Under the pieces are notes generated by a model. The model ran no database searches. It was not told where the DNA came from and worked only from the letters and a program-made list of their open reading frames with translations. From NCBI RefSeq assembly GCF_015751905.1, contig NZ_JADOUF010000001.1, positions 8,493,501 to 8,557,500 of the forward strand: a stretch of DNA of 64,000 bases, written 5' to 3'. Below, one piece after another: positions 8,002 through 16,261 of the stretch. Made by a program: the position numbers and the translations under genes. Source of the stretch: Longispora fulva (GTDB lineage Bacteria; Actinomycetota; Actinomycetes; Mycobacteriales; Micromonosporaceae). Position 1 is the stretch's first letter. Every line of letters begins with the position of its first letter.

Positions 8002-9282
8002 ATGACCCAGAAAATTCGCCGGGTCGCCGTGATCGGCGGCAACCGGATCCCGTTCGCCCGGTCCAACGGGCCGTACTCGCACGCCGCGAACCAGGACATG
8101 CTCACCGCCGCACTCGACGGCCTGGTCAGCAGGTACGGCCTGGCCGGCGAGCTGCTCGGCGAGGTCGCAGCGGGCGCGGTGCTCAAGCACAGTCGCGACT
8201 TCAACCTGACCCGCGAGGCGGTGCTGGGCAGCCGGCTGGACCCGAGGACGCCCGCCTACGACGTGCAGCAGGCGTGCGGCACCGGCCTGGAGGCCGCGAT
8301 CCTCGTCGCGAACAAGATCGCGCTCGGCCAGATCGAGGCGGGCATCGCCGGCGGGGTGGACACCACCTCCGACGCGCCGCTCGGGGTCAACGAGGACCTG
8401 CGGCAGATCATGCTCGACGCCAACCGGGCGAGGTCCCTGGGCGGCAAGCTCAAGCTGATCACCCGGCTGCGGCCCGGCCAACTCGTGCCGGACATGCCGC
8501 GCAACGCCGAGCCCCGCACCGGGAAGTCGATGGGCGAGCACGCGGCGATCACAGCGGCCGAGTGGGGCGTCACCCGCGAGGACCAGGACGAGCTGACCGC
8601 CGCGAGTCACCACCACCTGGCCGCCGCGTACGAGGCCGGCTTCTTCGACGACCTGGTCACCCCCTACCTGGGGCTGAACCGGGACCAGAACCTGCGGCCT
8701 GACTCCTCTGTGGAGAAGTTGGCGAAGCTCAAGCCGGTGTTCGGCCGGGGCGAGGGCGCGACGATGACGGCCGGCAACTCGACCCCGCTGTCCGACGGCG
8801 CGGCCGTGGTGCTGCTGGCCAGCGAGGAGTGGGCGAAGACGCACCGGCTGCCGGTCCGGGCGTACCTGACGTTCAGCGAGACCGCCGCCGTCGACTACGT
8901 GCACGGCGGGGAGGGCCTCCTGATGGCCCCCGCGTACGCCGTCCCGCGGATGCTCCAGCGCGCCGGCCTCACGTTGCAGGACTTCGACTTCTACGAGATC
9001 CACGAGGCGTTCGCGTCCCAGGTGCTCGCGACCCTCAAGGCCTGGGAGAGCCCCGAGTTCTGCAAGGAGAAGCTGGGCCTGGACGCGCCGCTCGGCTCGA
9101 TAGACCGCGCGAAGCTCAACGTCAACGGCTCCTCACTGGCCGCCGGCCACCCCTTCGCGGCCACCGGCGGCCGGATCGTCGCCACCCTGGCCAAGCTGCT
9201 GGAACGCAACGGCAAGGGCCGCGGCCTGATCTCGATCTGTGCGGCCGGCGGCCAGGGCGTGACCGCGATCCTCGAACGCTAG
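8002..9282 (+). CDS. fadA2: Acetyl-CoA acyltransferase (thiolase), FadA2-like
   Basis: A 426-residue thiolase that cleaves 3-oxoacyl-CoA with CoA. The acylated nucleophile is in VQQACGTGLEA (C92). The other catalytic elements are EIHEAF, GHPFAATGGR and the second cysteine in CAAGGQG near the C-terminus. The gene is divergent from fabG4 with an operator between them, as for M. tuberculosis fadA2 (Rv0243). The start is ATG with GTGGAAG just upstream. It completes the beta-oxidation set in this island (ligase, dehydrogenase, hydratase, reductase and thiolase). Confidence 0.93.
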   Translation: MTQKIRRVAVIGGNRIPFARSNGPYSHAANQDMLTAALDGLVSRYGLAGELLGEVAAGAVLKHSRDFNLTREAVLGSRLDPRTPAYDVQQACGTGLEAAILVANKIALGQIEAGIAGGVDTTSDAPLGVNEDLRQIMLDANRARSLGGKLKLITRLRPGQLVPDMPRNAEPRTGKSMGEHAAITAAEWGVTREDQDELTAASHHHLAAAYEAGFFDDLVTPYLGLNRDQNLRPDSSVEKLAKLKPVFGRGEGATMTAGNSTPLSDGAAVVLLASEEWAKTHRLPVRAYLTFSETAAVDYVHGGEGLLMAPAYAVPRMLQRAGLTLQDFDFYEIHEAFASQVLATLKAWESPEFCKEKLGLDAPLGSIDRAKLNVNGSSLAAGHPFAATGGRIVATLAKLLERNGKGRGLISICAAGGQGVTAILER

Positions 9283-9289
9283 AAACGCC

Positions 9290-9326
9290 GCCCCAGCTAT
9301 CCGGCATCACGTCGGGTAACTGGGGC
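9290..9326 (+). terminator. Terminator after fadA2
   Basis: GCCCCAG (9290-9296) pairs with CTGGGGC (9320-9326), and an inner CCG/CGG pair lies within the loop. It starts 7 bases after the fadA2 stop codon. Confidence 0.6.
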
Positions 9327-9403
9327 GCTTCGTGGGGTGTTCGGGGGCGGACATTCCGTCTACTGTGTCGGGAAAGCCACCCCGACACGGAGGTAACCCG
9401 AAG

Positions 9404-9883
9404 ATGGCCGACGCCCGGCAACTCCTCGAGGACTACGTTTCGACCGGGAAGGTCATGCAGGTCGCGACCCTGAACGACGAGGGAGCGCCGGTGGTGTGCA
9501 ACGTCTGGTTCGCCAGCACCCTGGCCCCGGACCGGCTGTACTTCATATCCCGCCCGACCCGGTTCCACAGCGCCAACATCCGCCGCGATTCCCGGGTCGC
9601 CGGCAGCGTGCTGGCCATCGACCTGACGGAGCTCGGCCAGGACGTCCGCGGCGCGACGTTCACCGGCTCGGCCGTCGAGCTGCCGACCACCGGGGTGGAC
9701 GAGGAGATCGCCGTGTTCGCCGGCCGCTGGCCCCGGGCGGCACGGGCGATCGACGCCCGGCGGATGGCCGATGGCGAGAACCACCACCGGATCTACCGGA
9801 TCGACGTGGACGGCTGGATCCTCTTCGACGAGGAGAACTTCCCCGACGAGCCCCGCCAGCCGGTCCCGGCCCACACGGACTGA
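9404..9883 (+). CDS. Pyridoxamine 5'-phosphate oxidase-fold protein
   Basis: A 159-residue protein of the split beta-barrel flavin-binding family (GKVMQVATLNDEGAPVVCNV at the start, then LYFISRPTRFHSANIRRDSRV, and IYRIDVDGWILFDEENF at the end). Members bind FMN, F420 or heme; the cofactor here cannot be assigned. The ATG at 9404 is preferred over the upstream frame because GGAGG lies about 10 bases upstream and MADARQLLEDYV begins the domain. It is convergent with the LuxR gene, 7 bases apart. No functional partner is evident. Confidence 0.8.
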   Translation: MADARQLLEDYVSTGKVMQVATLNDEGAPVVCNVWFASTLAPDRLYFISRPTRFHSANIRRDSRVAGSVLAIDLTELGQDVRGATFTGSAVELPTTGVDEEIAVFAGRWPRAARAIDARRMADGENHHRIYRIDVDGWILFDEENFPDEPRQPVPAHTD

Positions 9884-9890
9884 AACCTTT

Positions 9891-10955
9891 TCAGACGGTT
9901 ACGGCGGGGCCCGACCCGGCATTGTCGGCCCCAGGTGTCCAGCCCAGCGCGCGAGCCAGCAGCGTCCGGCGGTTGCGGGCGCCGGTCCTGGCGAACACCG
10001 ACTTCAGGTGGTCCTGCACGGTGTTCTCCGCCAGGAACATCCGCCGCGCGACCTCCCGGGTGTCCGCCCCGGCGGCCAGATGGCCGAGCAGCTCGGTCTC
10101 CCGGGCGCTGAGCCCGTACGCCCGGCAGAACAGCGCCACCCGTTCCCCCGGCGGGGTCTCCTCGATGGTGACCGCGATGTCCCGGCCGCCGATCCGGGCC
10201 GCGCGCAGGGTCAGCCACAGCCCGTCGCCGAGGTGCACCCTGGCCGAGGGCTGGTTCCCGTCCACCCCGGCCTCGACGGCCAGCAACTGGGCGGCCACGT
10301 TGTAGGCGCTAGCCGGGATCGGCTGGCGGTCGGGGGCCGGCGGGATGAGCGCCGTGAGAAAGTCGTGGGTCTCCGGCGTCTGGCCGAGTACCGCCAGCTC
10401 CGGGGACAGCAGCAGCACCAGCGGCCCGAGCCGCCGCGCCCCGGGCGGCCGGGTGACGAACGTGTCGGCCTGCGCGCGGCGCAGCGCGGCGGTGACCGGC
10501 CCGGCGACCTCCGCGAGGAACGCCGCCTCGCCCGGGTCGAACACCCCGCCCGTCCGCCACAGGTCCAGGAAGCCCCAGCAGCCGAACCGGTCCCGGAAGA
10601 CGACGGAGGCGACGTCGCGGACGCCGTAGCCGGCCAGCAGTTCCCGCCACAGCGGACCGCGCGCCGGATCGCCCACGCTGAGCAGCGCCACCGGCGGCTC
10701 GGCCAGGCCCGTCCACCGGTTGACCTCCGTGAGGTACTTCAACCGGATCAGCCGGGGCAGGTCCCGCACGTGCGGCACGGCCGCGACCGGCGCGGAACCG
10801 ACGGACGTCTCCGGATCGGTGAGCACGAACGCGTGGAAGTCGAAGTCGACGGCCCGGCGCAGCGCGTCGAGCAGGCGCAGCCGCAGCTCCCGCGCGTCGC
10901 CGCCCGCCTCGCACACCCGGAGGACCGGCCCCACGGACCGGGTAGCCCTGACCAC
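9891..10955 (-). CDS. LuxR-family regulator with a GAF-like sensory half
   Basis: A 354-residue protein. Residues about 15-170 resemble a GAF-type sensor (LRLRLLDALRRAVDFDFHAF, VASVVFRDRFGCWGFLDLWR), and about 280-345 form a LuxR helix-turn-helix (LSARETELLGHLAAGADTREVA, NTVQDHLKSVFARTG). Its ligand is unknown. It is divergent from a small cyclase-like gene at 11079. The last 13 codons (GADNAGSGPAVTV) and the sequence around the stop recur almost exactly at 28069-28113, in the opposite orientation. Confidence 0.82.
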   Translation of the reverse strand: MVRATRSVGPVLRVCEAGGDARELRLRLLDALRRAVDFDFHAFVLTDPETSVGSAPVAAVPHVRDLPRLIRLKYLTEVNRWTGLAEPPVALLSVGDPARGPLWRELLAGYGVRDVASVVFRDRFGCWGFLDLWRTGGVFDPGEAAFLAEVAGPVTAALRRAQADTFVTRPPGARRLGPLVLLLSPELAVLGQTPETHDFLTALIPPAPDRQPIPASAYNVAAQLLAVEAGVDGNQPSARVHLGDGLWLTLRAARIGGRDIAVTIEETPPGERVALFCRAYGLSARETELLGHLAAGADTREVARRMFLAENTVQDHLKSVFARTGARNRRTLLARALGWTPGADNAGSGPAVTV

Positions 10956-11078
10956 GCCCCGAGCCTAGGCCACCCCGGCCCCCGGCCGGCCCGCGACGCC
11001 GGTCGCGGACCCCAGGTTTCTGGGATGGGCCGGCGGCGCGGCCGGGACGACGATGGAGAGGACACCGAGGAGGACGCC

Positions 11079-11414
11079 ATGACCACCCTGCATATCGAGC
11101 ACGCGATCACCGGCTACGACGCCTGGAAGGCGGTGTTCGACCAGTTCGCCGAGGTCCGCCGCCAGTCAGGGGTCCGCGGCCACCGGATCAGCCGCCCGGT
11201 CGACGACGAGCGCTACGTCCTGATCGACCTGGACTTCGCGACCGTCGCCGAGGCGGAGAACTTCCGCACCTTCCTGGTGACGAAGGTCTGGTCCTCACCG
11301 GCCAGTTCCCCGGCGCTGATCGGCGCACCGCTGGCCAGGATCCTGGAGTCGGTGGAGGAGTCAGCCGAGGAGTTTGCCGAGGCGGGCCAGGCCCTCGGCG
11401 AGCACGTCGGCTGA
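11079..11414 (+). CDS. Small cyclase/monooxygenase-like alpha-beta barrel protein
   Basis: A 111-residue protein beginning MTTLHIEHAITGYDAWKAVF and containing YVLIDLDFATVAEAENFRTF. This is the pattern of dimeric ferredoxin-like proteins often annotated as cyclases or antibiotic-biosynthesis monooxygenase-like. GAGGAGG lies 5 bases before ATG. It is divergent from the LuxR gene, which may control it. Its 3' end overlaps the convergent aminotransferase gene by 54 bases. The substrate is unknown. Confidence 0.7.
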   Translation: MTTLHIEHAITGYDAWKAVFDQFAEVRRQSGVRGHRISRPVDDERYVLIDLDFATVAEAENFRTFLVTKVWSSPASSPALIGAPLARILESVEESAEEFAEAGQALGEHVG

Positions 11415-12563
11415 CGGCCCGTAGGAGAACCGGACGAACTCCGTGTGCCGCCGCCCGCCGCGCCGTCGCCGCCCCGGGTCCACGTCGAACAGGTGCCCCG
11501 GCACGGTGATCACCCGCTGGCGCAGGGCGGCCTCGAAGAACCCGTCCGCGTCGTTGAGGGGCGCGGGCAGGTCCGCGACGTCGCCCCACACGTAGAAGGC
11601 GCCGGCCGGCGGGGTGTCGACCCGGATCCCGAGCGCGCGCAGCCCGTCGACCATCAGGTCGCGCTTGCCGGCGAACGCCGCCCGGGTCGCCGCCGTCTCC
11701 CGATCGGCGTAGGAAGGGTCGAGGGCGGCGAGGGCCGCGCGCTGGGTGACCCTGGACGGGCCGCCGTCCAGGCCGCCGCCGGACCGGTCGAGCACCTCGA
11801 TCGCCGCGCGCGGCCCGAGCACCCAGCCGAGCCGCCAGCCCGGGTACCGGAAGCCCTTGGTCAGGCCGTCGATGATCAGGACGTCGTCGGCGTCCACGTC
11901 CGCCACGTGCGCCGCGGCGCTGACCGGCCCGCCGTCGTAGACGAACTGGCTGTAGAACTCGTCCACGACCAGCGCGCACCCGCCGGCGCGGGCCCGGTCG
12001 ACCAGGTCGGCGAGGTGGGCCCCGGCGAGCACGGAGCCGGTCGGGTTGCACGGGTTGGACAGCAGGAACGCGCCGATCCCGGCCCGGTCGACCAGCTCCG
12101 TGAGCGCCGCCGGCGTGAACGGCACCCCGGCCGGCACCGGGCTCAGTCGGGACAGGTGCGCGCCGATCAGGTCCTCGTAGAACGAGTAGTCCAGGTCGCG
12201 GTAGCCGATGGCGAGGTCGCCGAGGGCGGTGAACACCCGGTTCAGGGCGAGCCGGCCGCCGGGGGTGACGGAGACGTTCGCGGCCGTGTAGGGGGACTTC
12301 CCCTTCCGGTACAACCGGTTGTAGTGCTCGGCGATGGCGGTGCGTAGTTCGGGGACGCCGTTCACGGGCCCGTAGCCGTGGTCGTCCGGCGCGAGCTCCA
12401 CCGTCGTGATCCGCTCCGGCGCGCCGGGGAGGGGCCCGGTCTCCGGCTGGCCCTGGCCCAGGTTGACCCAGTCGGGGTCGCCGGGCGTGAAGCCGCGCCG
12501 GAGGGCCTCGTGGACGACGTACAGGACGCCGGCGGGGGGGACGTCGCGCAGATAGTGGGGCAC
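11361..12563 (-). CDS. PLP-dependent class I/II aminotransferase
   Basis: A 400-residue fold-type I aminotransferase. Visible features are LGQGQPETGPL at the N-terminus, LSNPCNPTGSVL, VVDEFYSQF, and the Schiff-base lysine in IDGLTKGFRYPGWRLGW, which anchors pyridoxal phosphate. The C-terminus has VRFSYGPS with the carboxylate-binding arginine. The GTG start at 12563 is preferred because GGGAGGA lies 8 bases upstream; the in-frame ATG at 12599 lacks a ribosome-binding site. It is divergent from a LysR gene that probably regulates it. The amino donor and keto acid cannot be told from sequence. Confidence 0.88.
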   Translation of the reverse strand: MPHYLRDVPPAGVLYVVHEALRRGFTPGDPDWVNLGQGQPETGPLPGAPERITTVELAPDDHGYGPVNGVPELRTAIAEHYNRLYRKGKSPYTAANVSVTPGGRLALNRVFTALGDLAIGYRDLDYSFYEDLIGAHLSRLSPVPAGVPFTPAALTELVDRAGIGAFLLSNPCNPTGSVLAGAHLADLVDRARAGGCALVVDEFYSQFVYDGGPVSAAAHVADVDADDVLIIDGLTKGFRYPGWRLGWVLGPRAAIEVLDRSGGGLDGGPSRVTQRAALAALDPSYADRETAATRAAFAGKRDLMVDGLRALGIRVDTPPAGAFYVWGDVADLPAPLNDADGFFEAALRQRVITVPGHLFDVDPGRRRRGGRRHTEFVRFSYGPSADVLAEGLARLGKLLG

Positions 12564-12646
12564 ACGACCATCCTCCCGGGGCCGCGTGCCCATCGACAAG
12601 AACGACAGTCCTTTGCGGACCCCAAAGCCACGGTTATGGTTGGGCT

Positions 12647-13546
12647 GTGATCGATACCCGTCAACTGGAGATGTTCGCGGCCGTGGTGCGGGCCGGATCC
12701 TTCTCCGCCGCCGCCCGCGAGCTGAACTGCAGCCAACCGGCGATCAGCCAACAGATGCGCGCCCTGGAGCGGCACGTCGGCGGCCCGCTGTTCCTCCGGG
12801 TCGGCCGGGGCCTGCGGCTCACCGAGGCCGGCCGGATCCTCGCCGAGCGCGGCAAGGCGGTCCTCGACGAGCTGGCGGTCACCCACCAGCAGGTCAGGGC
12901 GGTGGCGGCCCTGGACTTCGGCACGGTGCGGATCTGCGCGTTCCCGAGCGCCAACGCCTCGATCGTGCCGGGCGCCGCCGCGGCACTGTCGAAGGAACGG
13001 CCCCGGCTGCGCCTCGAACTGATCGAGAAGGAGCCGCCCGACTCGTTCGACCTGCTCCGGCACGCCGAGTGCGAGCTGGTGATCGGCTTCTCCTACGCCG
13101 ACGAGGACGAGGAGGAGGCCACCGCGGGGATGCTGCGGGTGCCGCTGCTGGAGGACCGGCTCGCGCTGCTGCTGCCGGCCGGGCACCCGTTCGCCGGCCG
13201 CGACCGGGTGGACCTGGCCGAGATGGCGGGGGAGCGGTGGATCGCCGGCTGCCCGCGGTGCTGCGGCGCGTTCGTCCGGGCCTGCGAGCGGGCCGGGTTC
13301 ACGCCCGACATCGCGTGCGCCACGGACGACAACATGGCGATCCAGAGCCTGGTGGCGGCGGGACTCGGGGTGGCGTTGGTGCCGATGCTGGTGCTGTCGT
13401 TCCTGCGGCACGGGAGCGTGGTGGCGGTGCCGGTGGAGTCGACGATCCGACGGCGGACGGCCGTGTACACCTGGCCTGATCTGATCCGGGTGCCGGTGGT
13501 GCGGGCCACGATCGACGCCCTGGTCACGGTCGCCCACCAGGCGTGA
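12647..13546 (+). CDS. LysR-family transcriptional regulator
   Basis: A 299-residue protein with the N-terminal LysR winged helix (DTRQLEMFAAVVRAGSFSAA, CSQPAISQQMRALE) and a periplasmic-binding-protein-like effector domain (about 90-295). LysR proteins usually regulate the divergent neighbour, here the aminotransferase gene, with 83 bases between start codons. An unusual CPRCC motif sits in the effector domain (about residues 205-209) and could be redox- or metal-sensitive; that is inference. It is convergent with the kinase-like gene, 12 bases apart. Confidence 0.88.
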   Translation: MIDTRQLEMFAAVVRAGSFSAAARELNCSQPAISQQMRALERHVGGPLFLRVGRGLRLTEAGRILAERGKAVLDELAVTHQQVRAVAALDFGTVRICAFPSANASIVPGAAAALSKERPRLRLELIEKEPPDSFDLLRHAECELVIGFSYADEDEEEATAGMLRVPLLEDRLALLLPAGHPFAGRDRVDLAEMAGERWIAGCPRCCGAFVRACERAGFTPDIACATDDNMAIQSLVAAGLGVALVPMLVLSFLRHGSVVAVPVESTIRRRTAVYTWPDLIRVPVVRATIDALVTVAHQA

Positions 13547-13558
13547 AACCGCCGACCC

Positions 13559-14206
13559 TCAATCCGGGTACGGGAACCCCGCCGTCGCCGCTGACGAGAT
13601 CACCCCGGTGGGAAGGGTCGCGTCGACGGATACCAGTTTGTCCAGTGCTCGGTAGTGGTCGAGCGCCGGTGCCATGGCGGCTCGGTAGGTCCGCAGCCCA
13701 AGGGCGACGCGTGCGGGACTGTCATCGTGGCGCTGGAACAACTCCCCGCGGCAGTTGTCGCAGGTGTCTGAGCGCGCCGGGGGCGCGAACCGGAGGTGCC
13801 AGACCTTGCCGCAGGCGCGACAGAGACGCCGGCCGGAGAGGCGGCGCAGGACCTCGGCGTCGGACAGAGTCAGGTCGACCGCCCGGTCGATGGGTGTGCC
13901 CCGTCCAGCGAGCATGACGTCGATCGCCGTTGCCCGGGCCGCGTGGTCGGGAGGCCCCTCGAGGACGAAGCCGGTGGCGTCGAGCCGGGTGAGGTGGTCG
14001 TGAGCCATGGACGCGAGCAACTGTTCGGGCAGGGGTTCGCCCACGTTCATGTGGTGCCGCGCCCGCACGGAGAGCGGAGTGCCCGCCCGGACGGCGACCT
14101 TGATGATGTCGCTCCAGGTGATCGCGGGGACGCTCCGACGTGCGGCGATGAAGCTGGCGATGGCCTTCCGTTCGCTGCCGGGTGGTCCGAAGATGACAAG
14201 GCGCAT
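13559..14206 (-). CDS. Adenylate-kinase-like protein with zinc lid but altered P-loop
   Basis: A 215-residue protein with the order of adenylate kinase: N-terminal glycine-rich loop, NMP-binding region, a zinc-type LID (C129, C132, C149, C152 around RLCRACGKVWHLRF and DTCDNCRGEL), and DDSPARVALGLRTY after the lid. The phosphate-binding loop reads GPPGSERKA (7-15) instead of GPPGAGKGT, so the Walker A Gly-Lys is replaced by Glu-Arg. The core fold is kept but canonical ATP phosphoryl transfer is doubtful. It is clearly not the housekeeping adk, which normally lies in the ribosomal protein operon. The role is unknown. Confidence 0.75.
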   Translation of the reverse strand: MRLVIFGPPGSERKAIASFIAARRSVPAITWSDIIKVAVRAGTPLSVRARHHMNVGEPLPEQLLASMAHDHLTRLDATGFVLEGPPDHAARATAIDVMLAGRGTPIDRAVDLTLSDAEVLRRLSGRRLCRACGKVWHLRFAPPARSDTCDNCRGELFQRHDDSPARVALGLRTYRAAMAPALDHYRALDKLVSVDATLPTGVISSAATAGFPYPD

Positions 14207-14342
14207 CGACCCAGCCTATGCACTCCGCGCTCGACGCGCGCCGGTGTCAGGGCGTCGCGCCGCGGTATCCATAACCGCCGCTTATCTGGCCCCAGGAAAG
14301 CACCGTCTACTCCGGACAGCTCGCCGCTGACATCGTGACGGC

Positions 14343-15350
14343 ATGGCCACCGACAGCATCGAGACCCCCACCCGTACCCCCGTCTCGGTCCTGCCCGGTC
14401 TGGCCGTCGTCGCCTGCGGGGTGACCCTCGCGGTCATCGCGAACAAGCTGCTGCCGGCGGTCAGCGCGCTCACCGTCGCCGTCCTGCTCGGCGCGGTCGC
14501 GGCCAACGCGCACCTGCTGCGGCCGTCGTTCGCGCCGGGCCTGAAGCTCGCCAGCCGGCGGCTGCTGCGGATCGGGGTCGCGCTCCTCGGGCTGAAGCTG
14601 GTGTTCGGCGAGGTGCTCGCCCTCGGGCCCGGGGTGCTGGCCCTCGTCGTCGTCGCCGTGGGCGTCACGTTCGTCGGCACCCGGTGGCTGGGCCGGCTGC
14701 TCGGGGTCGGCGAGGGGTTGTCCCTGCTGGTGGCCACCGGCTTCTCCATCTGCGGGGCCTCGGCGGTCGTCGCGATGAACGGGGTCCGCGAGCAGGACGA
14801 GGAGGACGTCGCCAAGGCGCTCGGCCTCGTCACCCTGTGCGGGACGATCGCGATGTTCACGCTGCCGGCCCTGTTCCACCCGACCGGACTGTCGGCGGCC
14901 GGGTACGGCATCTGGGCCGGCGGCAGCGTGCACGAGGTCGCCCAGGTCGTCGCGGCGGCCGCCCCGGTGAGCGGTGCGCTCGCCGTGGCGGTGGCCGTGA
15001 AGCTCACCCGGGTGGTGCTGCTGGCCCCGATGCTCGCGGTGGTCAGCGTGGCCGAACGCCGCCGGCACGCCGCGGCCCCGGTCGGCGAACGGCCCCCGGT
15101 GGTGCCGCTGTTCGTCGTCGGCTTCCTGCTGATGGCGGTGCTGCGCAGCGTGCACGTGCTGCCGGCCCCCGTGCTCGACGCGGCGACGTTCGTGGACGGC
15201 CTGCTGCTCGCGGCCGGGATGTTCGCCCTGGGCACGGCGGTGCGGCTGCGGTCGTTGCTGCGGTCCGGTCTGCCGGTGCTCGCCCTGGGTCTGTTGTCCT
15301 CCGCCCTGATCGCCGGCCTGGTGCTGGCCGGGGCGACCCTGCTCACCTGA
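14343..15350 (+). CDS. YeiH/PSE-family putative sulfur-oxyanion exporter
   Basis: A 335-residue membrane protein with about ten hydrophobic spans. Family features include LKLASRRLLRIGVALLGLKL and the conserved ATGFSICGASAVVA and GGSVHEVAQVVAA stretches typical of the UPF0324/YeiH (putative sulfate exporter) family. Related proteins such as TauZ are proposed to export sulfite or sulfate formed during organosulfur breakdown. The next gene downstream encodes a cysteine dioxygenase, which gives a coherent sulfur-disposal pair. The 226-base gap and a separate ribosome-binding site leave co-transcription open. Confidence 0.82.
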   Translation: MATDSIETPTRTPVSVLPGLAVVACGVTLAVIANKLLPAVSALTVAVLLGAVAANAHLLRPSFAPGLKLASRRLLRIGVALLGLKLVFGEVLALGPGVLALVVVAVGVTFVGTRWLGRLLGVGEGLSLLVATGFSICGASAVVAMNGVREQDEEDVAKALGLVTLCGTIAMFTLPALFHPTGLSAAGYGIWAGGSVHEVAQVVAAAAPVSGALAVAVAVKLTRVVLLAPMLAVVSVAERRRHAAAPVGERPPVVPLFVVGFLLMAVLRSVHVLPAPVLDAATFVDGLLLAAGMFALGTAVRLRSLLRSGLPVLALGLLSSALIAGLVLAGATLLT

Positions 15351-15523
15351 GTCCGGGGCGGACGCGGACCACCGCCCGACGCGCCACCAACCCGCGGCCC
15401 ACCACCAGCCCGGGTCCACCACCGGCCCGGCCCGCAACCCCGGCCCGGCCCGCAACCCCGGCCTGGGCGGCTGTCCGGACGTGCCCGATCCGGCGCATAC
15501 CGGGCCGTGCCACCCGCCCAGCC

Positions 15524-15577
15524 TCTCGTCTCAGCGAAGGAGTCCCGTGATCTCGTCACAGCGAAGGAGTTCCGCCA
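15524..15577 (+). repeat. Tandem duplicated ribosome-binding-site/start module before the cysteine dioxygenase
   Basis: Two 27-base units (15524-15550 and 15551-15577) match at 23 of 27 positions and each contains GCGAAGGAGT. The first is followed by GTG at 15547 and the second by ATG at 15577. The two start codons are 30 bases apart and in the same frame, so initiation at either gives the same protein with or without ten extra residues. Confidence 0.7.
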
Positions 15578-16140
15578 TGCCGACCCATCTGCTCTCCCCA
15601 GTGGCGGCCCGCCTGGTCGCGGACATCCGCGCGGCCCTGCGGGGCGACCCCGGCGCGATTCCGGTCCCGAGGGAGCCGCACGAGGCGGCCCCGGCCCGGA
15701 TCACCCGCGCCCTGGCCGGCTACCTGTTCGACGACACCCTCCTCGGCCCCGAACACCGGGTGCCCGACCCGGATCCGACGTCCTACCGCCAGCACGTCCT
15801 GCACGTCGAGGACGACGGCAGCTTCTCCCTCGTCGCGCTCGTCTGGCTGCCGGGCCAGGCCACCTGCGTGCACGACCACGTGTCGTGGTGCGTGGTGGGC
15901 ACGTACCTCGGCGAGGAGGAGGAGACCAGCTACCGCGTCGTGCGGGGCCATCTGGTGCCGGTCCGCACCACGCGCACCCCGCGCGGCGCCGCGTCGTTCC
16001 TCGTTCCGCCGGGGGACATCCACACGGTGCGTAACGCCTCGGACGGACTCGCCATCTCGCTGCACGTGTACGGCGCGGACATCGCAGTCCTCGGCACCAG
16101 CGTCCGCCGCCGCTACGACCTGCCCATTCGTCCCGCGTGA
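15577..16140 (+). CDS. Cysteine dioxygenase-family protein
   Basis: A 187-residue cupin. The iron ligands are visible as HDH (H99, H101 in CVHDHVSWCVVGTYLGEEEE) and a third His in PPGDIHTVRN (H149), the pattern of thiol dioxygenases that oxidise cysteine to cysteine sulfinate. ATG at 15577 has GAAGGAG 8 bases upstream; an in-frame GTG at 15547 with its own copy of the site is an alternative. It follows the YeiH-type exporter, suggesting that sulfite released from cysteine sulfinate is pumped out. 3-Mercaptopropionate is a possible alternative substrate for this family. Confidence 0.83.
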   Translation: MPTHLLSPVAARLVADIRAALRGDPGAIPVPREPHEAAPARITRALAGYLFDDTLLGPEHRVPDPDPTSYRQHVLHVEDDGSFSLVALVWLPGQATCVHDHVSWCVVGTYLGEEEETSYRVVRGHLVPVRTTRTPRGAASFLVPPGDIHTVRNASDGLAISLHVYGADIAVLGTSVRRRYDLPIRPA

Positions 16141-16261
16141 GTTCCGGCTGTCCGCCCGGTCGGCCGCGCGGCGAATAGCCGGGATTGGCAAATGGCGCAA
16201 AGGCCGTCACCTCGGTACGTCACACCCCGTTGACCCGGGTGCGTGACGCGAGGAGGACTGA

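Noticed and set aside
12564-12599. Upstream ATG start for the aminotransferase at 12599
   Set aside because: The GTG at 12563 has GGGAGGA at proper spacing; the ATG has no ribosome-binding site and adds no conserved residues.
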